DNA of 64,000 bases from the NCBI GenBank assembly GCA_029261655.1, contig JAJDAY010000017.1:1-64000 (forward strand), in the 5' to 3' direction. The notes under the pieces were generated by a model that saw nothing but the letters and a program-made list of their open reading frames with translations, was not told the origin of the DNA and did no database searches. The DNA comes from Nitrospinaceae bacterium (lineage in GTDB: Bacteria > Nitrospinota > Nitrospinia > Nitrospinales > VA-1). Positions 52,412-61,879 of the stretch are shown here, piece by piece. A program made the position numbers and the translations under genes. The stretch's first letter is position 1. The number at the start of each line of letters is the position of its first letter.

Positions 52412-53704
52412 ATGAAAGTCAACTCAATATGCCGTTCACTTCTCGTCATCGCTACGGTGGGAGTGCCCGGATTTGTCAAGTTCGACAGTTCCGGTCTCAC
52501 TCAGGACCATGGCCTGATAAACGCGCAAAGTATTGCCCGAATGGTTGTTTACTCCATTATCGGTTTTATTTTTGTTTCCCTGCTACTTTTCAGACCGCCA
52601 AAATCTTTGCGGCCTCAGACTCCAGTGAACCACTTTTGGGCAATCGGCCTGCTAGCCTATTATGTCATTTTTTTGATTATTTCCGCGGGTGTTTTACCCA
52701 CAAGGGGAATCGCGATTGCGAGTTACAGGGTGGTTGAGTGGGTGATGCTGATTTCTCTTTGCTGGTATTATTATCATACTTTACAAAGTTCCAGTGCGGG
52801 GTTGAATCGTGTCAGCGATGAGTTTATCCACTGCCTGCGCTGGATCACATCCTTGCCGGTCTGGATAGTTTTGGTAGGGTTGATATTTTTTCCAGACCTT
52901 GCCTATAGTTTCTCTAGTGAAACAGGGACCTATCGTTTCGGTGGTTATTTGTTCTACCCAAATGGCCTTGGGGTTTTATGTGGAATAGGTTCTGTTCTAT
53001 TTTGGATCCTTCCAAGGAATCGAGTCGATAGATTGTGGTCGATCGCCTTATTTGGGTTTATGATTCTCACTTACTCGAGAGGCGCAATGGTTGGGTTCGT
53101 TATGTTCCTCTTATATTACAATTTGATATTCTGTTCTTTCGTCCGAAAAATTTCGGCGGTGTTTGTGTTGCTGGTAGTTTTTATCATCTTTGTTTCCGGT
53201 AGTGCGTCCGATTATTTCAATGATGCCGCGACGGTGGCTTCCCGAGGAGAAAATATTGCAACCACCTCCACACTCAACGGGAGAACAGAGGTGTGGGAAA
53301 CCTCATTAAAGATCATCGCCGATTCTCCCTGGGTTGGGCAGGGATATATTCAGGGACCCAAAAAGATCAAAGAATATTTTATGCAAAAGTGGTGGGCGCC
53401 TTCCCATGCCCACAACGACCTCCTCAATGCGGCGATTGCGGGTGGTATTGGGATGGCGGCGTTCACCTTGTTTATTTATATTTTGTTGGCATTTAAAAAT
53501 TTCAGGCTGAAGAGACCGGCAAGGATAAAAGCCGTGACCGGAGCTGTCTTGATACAATGTATTGCGTATTCACTCTTGACGCCGGCTTTAAGCACACACG
53601 CTCATGGTATTGGGATCACTTTGATTGTTCTCACGGGTTTTTTATTCGCTCAACCTCCGTCACCGGAAAAGAAAACCCACCTGAGTGCGGTTCATGCGAA
53701 TTAA
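52412..53704 (+). CDS. O-antigen ligase/polymerase (Wzy-type) membrane protein
   Basis: 430 aa, about 11 TM segments. The Wzy_C region is seen in LTYSRGAMVGFVMFLLYYN, a long outer loop with TLNGRTEVWETSLKIIADSP and WVGQGY, and the SHAHNDLLNAAIAGGIG element. It joins repeat units (or ligates them) on the periplasmic face. The next gene overlaps its end by 11 bases. Confidence 0.87.
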   Translation: MKVNSICRSLLVIATVGVPGFVKFDSSGLTQDHGLINAQSIARMVVYSIIGFIFVSLLLFRPPKSLRPQTPVNHFWAIGLLAYYVIFLIISAGVLPTRGIAIASYRVVEWVMLISLCWYYYHTLQSSSAGLNRVSDEFIHCLRWITSLPVWIVLVGLIFFPDLAYSFSSETGTYRFGGYLFYPNGLGVLCGIGSVLFWILPRNRVDRLWSIALFGFMILTYSRGAMVGFVMFLLYYNLIFCSFVRKISAVFVLLVVFIIFVSGSASDYFNDAATVASRGENIATTSTLNGRTEVWETSLKIIADSPWVGQGYIQGPKKIKEYFMQKWWAPSHAHNDLLNAAIAGGIGMAAFTLFIYILLAFKNFRLKRPARIKAVTGAVLIQCIAYSLLTPALSTHAHGIGITLIVLTGFLFAQPPSPEKKTHLSAVHAN

Positions 53705-54896
53705 TATCCTCCATAATACCTACCAGCAAGCGGGCGGTGAGGATTCAGTGGTGGCAAGCGAGGAGGTGTTGCTGAGACAACACGGGCATGAGGTGCACTT
53801 GCACCGCGTGTCCAATGATAGTATCCAGGGGGTGTGGCGTAAGATAACCACGGGTTTAAAAACTCACTACTCGTCCTGGGGCCGGAGGGAAGCGATGCGA
53901 ATGGTCGCGAAAAACCGACCGGATGTGGTCCATGTCCATAATTTTTTTCCTCTATTGACGCCGTCGATTTATGACGCTTTCCAGGAAGCGAATGTTCCGG
54001 TGGTGCAGACCCTGCACAACTATCGTACTATCTGCGCCGGTGCCCTCTTGATGCGCGCGGGAAAACCCTGTGAGGACTGCATTCAGGGAACGCCCTATCA
54101 GGCCGTGCTCCATGCGTGCTATCGCGATTCCAGGGTGGGTTCTTTGGCGGTTGCAAGGATGGTGGATCATCACCGGCGTCGAAAAACGTGGGCAACCAAG
54201 GTGGGCCGGTTTATTGCATTGACCGAGTTTTCCAAGCAAAAATTTGTGGCGGCGGGATTTCCTCCTGAAAAAATTTCCGTCAAACCCAATTTTGTTGAGG
54301 AAAAGTCGTTTGAAGCATCGGCAGACCTGAAACGAGAAAGCGCCCTGTTCGTCGGGCGCCTCGGTATTGAAAAAGGGATCGAGACTCTTCTCAGGGCCTG
54401 GAAACAGCTGGATATTCCGCTACGCATTGTTGGCGATGGACCCTTGATGAAAAAAGTGAAGGGCCAGGCGCCGGAACGCGTGACCGCTTTAGGAAGAAAA
54501 GAGCCGAAACAGGTCAAAGAGGAGATGGCCCTTGCCGCGTTTCTGATAATGCCGTCGGAAAGTTTTGAAACTTTCGGACTGACCATCGTTGAGGCTTTCC
54601 AATGCGGACTCCCTGTGATCGCGTCGCGTCTCGGAGCCATGGAAGAAATCGTCGAGGACGGAGTCACGGGCTTGCACTTCACACCCGGCGATGCGGAGGA
54701 TCTTGCCCGTAAGGTGCGCTGGGCCAGCGAACACCCTGAGGACATGCGTCGTATGGGAGGGAATGCCCGCCGGACCTATGAGGAGAAATATTCATCCGAA
54801 ATCAATTTCCGCAAACTCATGGCTATATACGATGAGGCGATTGAGGACAATGTGCAGAAAAAAAACATCCAAAAAGCAGTGTTCAACTTTATGTGA
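53694..54896 (+). CDS. GT4-type glycosyltransferase
   Basis: 400 aa. MRINILHNTYQQAGGEDSVV, VHVHNFFPLLTPSIYDA, PVVQTLHNYRTICAGALLMR, ALFVGRLGIEKGIETLLRAW, RIVGDGPLMKKV and SESFETFGLTIVEAFQCGLP are clear GT4 features. A cysteine pair in GKPCEDCIQG is typical of this subgroup. GTG 53685 is an alternative start. Confidence 0.94.
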   Translation: MRINILHNTYQQAGGEDSVVASEEVLLRQHGHEVHLHRVSNDSIQGVWRKITTGLKTHYSSWGRREAMRMVAKNRPDVVHVHNFFPLLTPSIYDAFQEANVPVVQTLHNYRTICAGALLMRAGKPCEDCIQGTPYQAVLHACYRDSRVGSLAVARMVDHHRRRKTWATKVGRFIALTEFSKQKFVAAGFPPEKISVKPNFVEEKSFEASADLKRESALFVGRLGIEKGIETLLRAWKQLDIPLRIVGDGPLMKKVKGQAPERVTALGRKEPKQVKEEMALAAFLIMPSESFETFGLTIVEAFQCGLPVIASRLGAMEEIVEDGVTGLHFTPGDAEDLARKVRWASEHPEDMRRMGGNARRTYEEKYSSEINFRKLMAIYDEAIEDNVQKKNIQKAVFNFM

Positions 54897-54933
54897 CTGA
54901 TGTTCGGTCAATGCTCAAACGGGAGCCCTTAGA

Positions 54934-56115
54934 GTGCCTTCAAAATCTCGCTTGTCGATTCGTATCGTTTTTTATTTTTTCGTCACGGTCTTGTTGTTTT
55001 GTATTGTCGAAACGGGCGCTCGGGTTTTTGAGTATTTCGGACCAAGAACCTTTGTCTTTAAAAAATTTGATCCTGTCCTGGGTTTGTCCCTGATTCCCGG
55101 TAAATCTGGTATCCATCGACGGTGTTATGACGGTTTTGTGTCCATCAATTCCCACGGTTTGCGCGATGCACCCCGAACTCTAAAAAAAGAGCCGGGGGTT
55201 TTCCGCATTGGCGTCTTTGGCGATTCCCTGATCGAAGGCATGCACGTTTCCCCGAAGCAGGTAAGCACTCGTCGGCTGGAGGCAAAATTAAACAGCAGAG
55301 TGAGCGATGTGTCCTGGGAGGTCTTAAATTTTTCAGTGAGTGGTTATGGAACTATCCAGGAATATCTAAGGTATTTGCAGGACGGCAAGAAATTTGATCT
55401 TGATCTCATAGTTTTATTTTTAACGGATAATGATTTAGAAAATAACCTTCCGGGTGGGGGGCCTGATGGCAATCTGTATGGAACGCCAACAATAAAAATT
55501 GATGGAGAACAACACACCTTCCATTATCCTGAAAAACCGCGCCTGCATGATACCTTCAGCTTGCTGATGGAGGCATCGGCGGCACTCAGATTCGCGTATA
55601 AATTCTATTTTCACTATCTGGCCACCTCTAAAGTCAAAGGGGTTCCGCATATTCTGGGTTTTCCGATTGTATTCAGCCTGTTAGACCCACAGCATGACGA
55701 CGGTTTGTATGCGTGGAAAACCGGAGAATACGTGCTTTCATTGCTTGCCAGGGAAGTCCGCAAGGATGGCGCCGAAATGATTCTGGTGCATTCTGGTTAC
55801 AATATTTATGATCCCTCGGACGAAATAAAAACCCTCGCGGAAGATTATAGGAGGAAAACAGGCCATCAGGTGGATTTCACCTACGGAACAAAACGCCTGA
55901 CAAAATGGGCTGAAAATGAAAAAGTCCCTGTTTTCAATTTCGGTCTGTTTGTGCATGACTATTACAAAAAAGAGGGCTTGAGTCCAGGCGACTTGTCTTA
56001 CTCCTGCGACAGTCACTTTAACCCGGAGGGGCACAATGTCATTGCAGAATTCCTGTTCGACAAAGTGACCTCAGTCGACCCCTTGAATAGACTCCAGGCC
56101 GCGGTGGACAAATAA
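54934..56115 (+). CDS. Membrane-anchored SGNH/GDSL hydrolase
   Basis: 393 aa from GTG with GGGAG eight bases upstream. An N-terminal TM anchor (FYFFVTVLLFCIVETGA) is followed by RIGVFGDSLIEGMHV (nucleophile Ser block), a block with VLFLTDNDLENNLP, and the C-terminal catalytic DSHFNPEGHNVIAEF (Asp/His pair). Likely an outward-facing esterase that removes or transfers acyl groups on the polymer. Confidence 0.85.
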   Translation: MPSKSRLSIRIVFYFFVTVLLFCIVETGARVFEYFGPRTFVFKKFDPVLGLSLIPGKSGIHRRCYDGFVSINSHGLRDAPRTLKKEPGVFRIGVFGDSLIEGMHVSPKQVSTRRLEAKLNSRVSDVSWEVLNFSVSGYGTIQEYLRYLQDGKKFDLDLIVLFLTDNDLENNLPGGGPDGNLYGTPTIKIDGEQHTFHYPEKPRLHDTFSLLMEASAALRFAYKFYFHYLATSKVKGVPHILGFPIVFSLLDPQHDDGLYAWKTGEYVLSLLAREVRKDGAEMILVHSGYNIYDPSDEIKTLAEDYRRKTGHQVDFTYGTKRLTKWAENEKVPVFNFGLFVHDYYKKEGLSPGDLSYSCDSHFNPEGHNVIAEFLFDKVTSVDPLNRLQAAVDK

Positions 56116-56202
56116 TATTTTTCCAGTGATTCGATTGAGCGGTTTTTTGTTAAGCCGTTATCAGGGTTAGACAGGGTTGGATTTAGAAGGAGCTTGATTT
56201 TT

Positions 56203-57270
56203 ATGAATCGAAGGAAATTCTTAAAATATATGGGTCTGGGTTCTTTAGGCGGAGCGATGTTTGCCAAATCTGTTCTTGCCGCTCCCATTCAGAGGAATAA
56301 AGCCGGTTCCGACGTAATCAATATTAAAAAGTTTGGTGCGCGTGGCGATGGCGTGACGGATGATACCGCCGCTATTCAAGCCGCTATCGATTCAGGGGCG
56401 GGCCCCGTTTATATTCCTCCGGGAAAATTCGTTGTTTCTCAGATTGAAATGCCACCCGGGATGACCTTGTTTGGCGCGGGTTCCGCGAGTCCTCCTAATT
56501 TTGGTTCCAGACTTCTTCAGAAACCGGGAAGTGATCTCAGCCTGATTGTCCCTAAAAGCTGGTTGCTTCAAACGGACTGGATACACTGGGTGCAGATTCG
56601 CAATTTGCAATTGAGAGGCGATCCGGGCGCATCCGCGGGGTGCGGCATTGATATGACCCGGCACACGGGAGAAAATTTCAGAATCGAAAATGTCTTTTGC
56701 GTCAATTTTGCTGAAAGCGGGATTCGGTTGACAAGAGGTTCCACGCCGGGTTCGATTGAGAATTGTTCGTCTTTCGGGAATCGAGAATACGGGTTTGATC
56801 TTAAAAGAACTGGGGCAGACACATGGAATAGTTTTACCGTTAACCGGATATCAGGTGACAATAATGGCATAGGACTGATAAGAATAAAAACTGCCGGGAC
56901 GGCGCATGATCAGGTGACTATTTCCAATGTAAAGGCTGAGACCTCAATAGCAGGAGCACAGCAGGATGTTGTTATTCTTGACAGCATGTATGGAAGTCTT
57001 ATGTCAGTAAAGAATGTTTCTGTTTCCGCCCACGTCCCCATGAATTCAGTTGTTAAAATTATCAATGTCACGGCCCGGGTCATTGTGGAAAATTTCCGGG
57101 GAGAATCCAATCTGGCCTATTGGATAGACGATACGAATGTAAATGCCGCTAAATTACCACGTGCAGGAGGCAAGACCGCGGCTTTGGTCACGGGGTATTG
57201 GGATGCCAGGGGAAAAGGGCAAACGAAAGTCATCACTCATCCAGAAAGATATTCGGAAAAACCCGGCTGA
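56203..57270 (+). CDS. Tat-exported pectate-lyase-superfamily protein
   Basis: 355 aa. A twin-arginine signal (NRRKFLKYMGLGSLGGAMFA) leads to VINIKKFGARGDGVTDDTAA, the pectate-lyase_3/beta-helix opening, and parallel beta-helix repeats to the end. Such proteins cleave or epimerise polysaccharides or act as polymer-length editors. GAAGGAG lies about ten bases before ATG 56203; TTG 56194 is an alternative. TatB is encoded in the same window. Confidence 0.85.
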   Translation: MNRRKFLKYMGLGSLGGAMFAKSVLAAPIQRNKAGSDVINIKKFGARGDGVTDDTAAIQAAIDSGAGPVYIPPGKFVVSQIEMPPGMTLFGAGSASPPNFGSRLLQKPGSDLSLIVPKSWLLQTDWIHWVQIRNLQLRGDPGASAGCGIDMTRHTGENFRIENVFCVNFAESGIRLTRGSTPGSIENCSSFGNREYGFDLKRTGADTWNSFTVNRISGDNNGIGLIRIKTAGTAHDQVTISNVKAETSIAGAQQDVVILDSMYGSLMSVKNVSVSAHVPMNSVVKIINVTARVIVENFRGESNLAYWIDDTNVNAAKLPRAGGKTAALVTGYWDARGKGQTKVITHPERYSEKPG

Positions 57271-57348
57271 GGATAATTTCCGCCCTTCTTGCTAAAATTT
57301 CTAATAGCTTATCCACTTATTTTTTAACACAACTTTCTGGAGAAAAAA

Positions 57349-58431
57349 TTGTACCAGACTAGAAAAATCATCGCCATTTTTTGGGTATTGTTTTGCGTCA
57401 CGACCACATGTTTCGGGTGGGTCAACCTTTCTTCAGCGCAGGTTTCAGGAACGATTGCCAGCGACCCTAAAAAAAACCCCAGGTCAACCTTTCGCACTCT
57501 CACCGATTCACAGAAACCCCAAGCGTTCGAAATTAAGAAAATACAGTCGCCTTCTTCACTCCCTAAAAAAACCATCCTCACACCAAAGGCGGTTGAGGAA
57601 AAAAAAAATCAAATGCCTTCGACACGAATGGGTAACGCACCTTCTTCCAAAAGCCGGTCGAACCCGTCGGGCTTCCGGCTGGGTCCCAGGGACCTGATCG
57701 AAATCTCGGTTTGGGGAAATGAAAATTTGATAGCTGAGATGCCCATTCGTCCAGATGGACTGGTTTCTTTTCCTTTGATCGGGGATATCAAAGCCGCGGG
57801 ATTGACCCCGAATGAATTGCGAGAAAAAATCGCGGTTAAATTAGAGCGGTTCATCAACGGTCCAAACGTTTCGGTAGTCGTAAAAGAAATAAACAGCGAC
57901 ATGGTAAGAATTTCCATGGGGGGAGAAGTCAATGAACCAGGCTCTTACGAAGTCCATACTCCAGCGACCCTGCTACATGCCATCTCCACCGCCAAGGGTT
58001 ACACAATAGAGGCGGATTTGAAAAAGGCCTATCTTCTGCGCCGTGGGAAAAAAGTCAGAATAGATTTCTTTGCCCTGATAGAGGGCAGCGATCTGACACA
58101 AAATGTTTTCCTTCAGAATAACGACCTGATTTATTTTCCGCCCAATTTTGAAAACCGGGTCAATATTATTGGTGAGGTGAATAAACCTCAGGTCATCAAG
58201 TTTCAGGAGGGAATGACGGTATTGGATGCGGTTCTTATGGCGGAAGGTCTTACGGAAACCGCGAAACCCACGGCTTCAAAAATTTATCGGAAAATCACTC
58301 TGGGCTCTGGCCAAAAAACGATAAGCAATCTCAAGGTGGAATTGGACAAGGTGATTTTTGAGGGAGATTTATCAAAAAACATTTCCTTGAAACCCGGCGA
58401 CATCATTCTGATCCCGCGAAGCTTTTTTTAA
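57349..58431 (+). CDS. Wza-like polysaccharide export protein
   Basis: 360 aa from TTG with GGAG at good spacing. Signal-like N-terminus (IIAIFWVLFCVTTTCFGWV) and a basic Pro/Lys linker, then the Poly_export domain FRLGPRDLIEISVWGNENL, RPDGLVSFPLIGDIKAAGLT, and two SLBB domains (VSMGGEVNEPGSYEV-like and VNIIGEVNKPQVIKF). Forms the outer-membrane channel. A lipobox is not obvious, so outer-membrane insertion may differ from Wza. Confidence 0.9.
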   Translation: MYQTRKIIAIFWVLFCVTTTCFGWVNLSSAQVSGTIASDPKKNPRSTFRTLTDSQKPQAFEIKKIQSPSSLPKKTILTPKAVEEKKNQMPSTRMGNAPSSKSRSNPSGFRLGPRDLIEISVWGNENLIAEMPIRPDGLVSFPLIGDIKAAGLTPNELREKIAVKLERFINGPNVSVVVKEINSDMVRISMGGEVNEPGSYEVHTPATLLHAISTAKGYTIEADLKKAYLLRRGKKVRIDFFALIEGSDLTQNVFLQNNDLIYFPPNFENRVNIIGEVNKPQVIKFQEGMTVLDAVLMAEGLTETAKPTASKIYRKITLGSGQKTISNLKVELDKVIFEGDLSKNISLKPGDIILIPRSFF

Positions 58432-58861
58432 CAAACTGCGAATTGAAAAAAGTTTTCTGGAAACTCCAGGTTATCTACAAAGTTTTAGTGGAACTGGATC
58501 AAATTGAGATTGAAAGACATCCTGATTCTTTCTATATTTTTCATCAAGAATCCATTGACAAAAAGTGTATAACTTGACAAAATTAATATCATTTTTCGCA
58601 TTATAGTCATGGAATTCTTTCGTTAAAAAATGGATTTTCCTCCCGGCTGGGTTCAATGGAACATTGCCGTCCGTTCGACCATTTCCTAAAGTATTGAGGT
58701 GATTGGGCCATGCTTTTTGTTTGCCCCCCATTCCGCTGACCACTTTTGTGATTAGTTGATGGCAAAAATAAACCATCAAGCCTGATTTCCGACTTTGCAG
58801 TCGGTTGGGATAGGGCCGGACTCTCGCATAAAAAGATTAGGAAAGGAAAAAAATATTTTCA
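58432..58861. other. Intergenic region before the Wzc-like gene
   Basis: About 430 bases between the export and chain-length genes. Two TTGACA boxes (58557-58562 and 58575-58580) lie close together ahead of an AT-rich stretch with TATAGT, so an internal promoter is plausible. A 102-codon minus-strand frame is present but has no ribosome site or homology that I recognise. Confidence 0.4.
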
Positions 58862-61099
58862 ATGGAAGACCTGGAACTCTCTGAAATTATTGGCTCTATA
58901 AAAAAACGGAAATTCATTCTTTTTCTGTTTATTATGGTCTCGCTGATTATAACGTCCATTTATTTGTTGAAAGCCCCTCCGATTTATAAGGCTACCACAA
59001 AAATATTAATTGAATCGAAGCCACCCAAGACCATCTCCCTTGAGGACATACTGGTTCAGGACTACCAGGACGAGGAATTTTTTAAAACACAGTATTCTCT
59101 TTTTCAAAGCCGTTCCCTGATCAAAAGGTTGTTGATAAAACTTGATTTACTGGAAAGTAAAGAGTTTAATACCCCGCCTTTATTTGATTTTTCGGGTGTA
59201 AAAAAATGGACCCTCTCGATACTGGTTGCTATTGGCCTCATGCAGGAAAAAGAACAGGCCAATGATCAAACAGATCCCTATTCCCTTTTGATCGACCGTT
59301 TTCTGGACAGGCTGGAAGTGGCTCCTGTTAAGGACAGTAAAATCGTGAGAGTCGAGTTTCAGGGGTATTCACCTCTTTTGACCGCACAGATAACAAACAC
59401 CCTGGTTGACTTATATATCTCCTCCCAGGTGGATCATCAGATGAACCTGGAAGCCGGTGCTGAAGAATGGTTGAAATCCCAGGGGAAAGAACTGAGCAAA
59501 TGGCTTAAGCAGTCTAATCAAAAGGTGCAAAATTTTATTCAACGAAAAAATATGGTCGAACTGGATGACAAACGGGATTTCACCAATCAGCAATACCGTG
59601 AAACTCTCACAGAAACCAACAAAGTCCAAACGGAAATTATTAAACTTAAGTCCATGATTCAGCAAGTTGAAAGCCTCACGGAATCGCCGGAACAATTGTT
59701 TAATTCTATCCCCGAATCCCTGAAAGATGAAACCATCAGCGAATTAAGGACCTTGTATCTGAATGAGGTTATAAAACAGGAATATCTTTCAAAAAATCTG
59801 AAACCATCTCATCCGGATCGAATTAATAGTCTTCAGGAAATGAGAGCCATTGAAGCAAGAATTCCTCAGGAAATGAACCGGTTTTTAAAATCGCTCAAAG
59901 CGGATTTGAGAGCCATACAAAAGCAAGAGCAGGAATTGAGGTCAATTCAACAGCAACAAAAAGCCAACCTCATGGACCTGGATAAGAAGACGATCCGGTT
60001 CAAACAGATTGAGGAAGAAGCCGAGTCGAATAAAAAACTTCTAGATCAACTTTTAACCCGGGGAAAGGAACTGGGTGTTTATTCAAGTTATTATGTGCCC
60101 CCCGTCCGTATAGTGGATCGCGCCGAAGTACCCATAAGGCCCTTTAAGCCGCAAAAAATTAAATTTCTGGTCCTGGCTTTGAGCTTTGGTATTTTTGGCG
60201 GACTCATCCTAGTTTTCTTCCTGGAGTCCGTGGACACCACCATTAAAAATGATGACGATGTAAAAAGCCAACTCCCCTATCGTCTTCTGGGTTCGCTTGA
60301 ACAATATGGAAAGAACGGGTTTTTTAGCTCTTCCAAAGAAAATGCCTACAAATTCAGGAGAGAATTCCAAAACCTGAGAACCAATTTTTTGCCCCTGCTC
60401 ACGAATAAGTCCACCAAGGTTTTTCTTGTCACCAGCTCTTTCCCCGGCGAAGGGAAATCTACCGTGACGTCCCACCTGGCTATTTCTCTGGGAGAGGTGG
60501 GCAAAAAAGTCCTCATCATTGATGCTGACTTGGAGCACCCAAAAATTCACCTTAAATTCGATACTCAAAAAACTCCCGGGATCGTTAATATTCTATCCAA
60601 TTCGAAAAATATAAAACAAATCCTGATCAAGACAAAATATTCGGGGGTTTGGGTGATCTCGGCGGGTGAATTTTCCGGTATCCCCCAGTCCTCGCCGGAT
60701 GTATTATTCTCCCTTCCCCTTCCTTCTTTATTAGATGGGCTCAAAAATACTTTCGATGTGATTTTTATTAAAACAGCCCCTGTTCTGAGCGGCCCGCATA
60801 CTCGTATTATTGAAAAATGTTGCGATGGGATTTTATTCGTGATGGCTTCAGGAAAGAGTAGTAAAAAAATCACCCGGGATATAATCGACCAACTGGCATC
60901 CACTCCTGTCGACATAAAAAAGCGGCAATTTCTGAATGGAGAGGAAGGAAAAGTACCTTCATTGCCGGGAGAAACGAACTCCAGTCAAAAGACATTAAGA
61001 ATCATACTCACCAAAGTGAAAGATAAAAAAGAAGAAAAATTTGGGTATAAGCTGGATAAGCAGCAAGAAAAAACCTGGGATCAATTCTACGCCAGCTGA
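58862..61099 (+). CDS. Wzc-like chain-length/tyrosine-kinase protein with degraded kinase site
   Basis: 745 aa. N-terminal TM and Wzz domain (LSEIIGSIKKRKFILFLFIM), a long coiled-coil periplasmic part, and a second TM (FLVLALSFGIFGGLILVFFL near 438-457). The C-terminal ATPase has Walker A SSFPGEGKSTVTSHLA (near 525-535) and Walker A' IIDADLEHPK. The Walker B region reads DVIFIKTAPV where D-T-P-P is usual, so the aspartate is lost. The tail has only two tyrosines. It probably sets polymer length with little or no kinase activity (inference). Confidence 0.9.
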   Translation: MEDLELSEIIGSIKKRKFILFLFIMVSLIITSIYLLKAPPIYKATTKILIESKPPKTISLEDILVQDYQDEEFFKTQYSLFQSRSLIKRLLIKLDLLESKEFNTPPLFDFSGVKKWTLSILVAIGLMQEKEQANDQTDPYSLLIDRFLDRLEVAPVKDSKIVRVEFQGYSPLLTAQITNTLVDLYISSQVDHQMNLEAGAEEWLKSQGKELSKWLKQSNQKVQNFIQRKNMVELDDKRDFTNQQYRETLTETNKVQTEIIKLKSMIQQVESLTESPEQLFNSIPESLKDETISELRTLYLNEVIKQEYLSKNLKPSHPDRINSLQEMRAIEARIPQEMNRFLKSLKADLRAIQKQEQELRSIQQQQKANLMDLDKKTIRFKQIEEEAESNKKLLDQLLTRGKELGVYSSYYVPPVRIVDRAEVPIRPFKPQKIKFLVLALSFGIFGGLILVFFLESVDTTIKNDDDVKSQLPYRLLGSLEQYGKNGFFSSSKENAYKFRREFQNLRTNFLPLLTNKSTKVFLVTSSFPGEGKSTVTSHLAISLGEVGKKVLIIDADLEHPKIHLKFDTQKTPGIVNILSNSKNIKQILIKTKYSGVWVISAGEFSGIPQSSPDVLFSLPLPSLLDGLKNTFDVIFIKTAPVLSGPHTRIIEKCCDGILFVMASGKSSKKITRDIIDQLASTPVDIKKRQFLNGEEGKVPSLPGETNSSQKTLRIILTKVKDKKEEKFGYKLDKQQEKTWDQFYAS

Positions 61100-61217
61100 C
61101 AGTTGGCCTTTAGCGGAAGGCGTTGATCTTGCCGCACGACAGTCCCATCAGAGCAACCCCCCGTTGTTTGCAGTCTTGTCTTCCTCTTTTCTTAGAAAAT
61201 AATTGGATGAACCTGTT

Positions 61218-61868
61218 TTAAGGTTTCCATGGTTCCATTTGGTAGGCACTGTTCCAGAACATCCATTCCAGGCGCGTCGAGTTGACGAAGGCTTCGCGCA
61301 TTCGATCGTTTTGTTGCGGGCTGGCCCGTTTGGCCACTCGATCGGTCAGGTCGATCGCATTTTGGACGATCTCCTGAAATTCTTCTCCCGAATAGGTGTC
61401 GATCCATTTCTGGTAGGGATTGTCTTTCGCCGCATTTTTGTGGATGTGCATTCCAACTTCCCGGTAAATCCAAAAGCAAGGGAGTAAGGCTCCGAGAGCT
61501 TCTTCATAACTTGCGTGGGTGGCGGTGGAAATTAAAAAATGAGTGTATGAAAAACACCCCGGCGCCTGGTTGACATCCAATTGAATCCCGTAAAAATCAA
61601 AATAAAATTCGTGCAATCCGCGTTCGGCAACGATAGCGCCTTTGGAAAAGTCGAGCAACAGGACGAGATCGTCCGGGTTTTGAGCTTTGGAGGCGGTTAT
61701 GGCCAGCGCCCGCGCAAATTCCACCAAATAAAGGGAATCCTGTTTCATGTAGAATTGAAATTTCTCTTTTGCCAGGGTTCCCTGAGCCAGTTCCCGATTG
61801 AAGGGATGTTCGAGGATTGATTTGTAAATGGGAGTGATTGCCGTCCACACGGTTTTAGAAAAAGTCAT
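61218..61868 (-). CDS. tenA: TenA-family thiaminase II / aminopyrimidine salvage enzyme
   Basis: 216 aa. HPFNRELAQGTLAKEKFQFY, ARALAITASKA, the active-site cysteine in LGALLPCFWIYREVG and the C-terminal TRLEWMFWNSAYQMEPW are family hallmarks. It hydrolyses aminopyrimidine breakdown products to HMP for thiamine salvage. GGAG six bases before ATG. It lies 11 bases after thiD, so they form an operon. Confidence 0.94.
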   Translation of the reverse strand: MTFSKTVWTAITPIYKSILEHPFNRELAQGTLAKEKFQFYMKQDSLYLVEFARALAITASKAQNPDDLVLLLDFSKGAIVAERGLHEFYFDFYGIQLDVNQAPGCFSYTHFLISTATHASYEEALGALLPCFWIYREVGMHIHKNAAKDNPYQKWIDTYSGEEFQEIVQNAIDLTDRVAKRASPQQNDRMREAFVNSTRLEWMFWNSAYQMEPWKP

Positions 61869-61879
61869 ATTTTCTCCGG

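Noticed and set aside
58471-58779. 102-codon minus-strand frame between the export and Wzc-like genes.
   Set aside because: TTG start, no ribosome site, no recognisable domain, and the surrounding bases look like a promoter region.
307-61160. Short look-alike sequences after tRNA-Ser (307-341), after tRNA-Leu (32779-32817, 32875-32900) and at 61107-61122, which share pieces such as CCTTTAGCGGAGGGCG.
   Set aside because: The best matches are 15 of 16 and 18 of 20 bases, a level expected several times by chance among all pairs in 64 kb. A genome-wide repeat search would be needed to support a repeat family.
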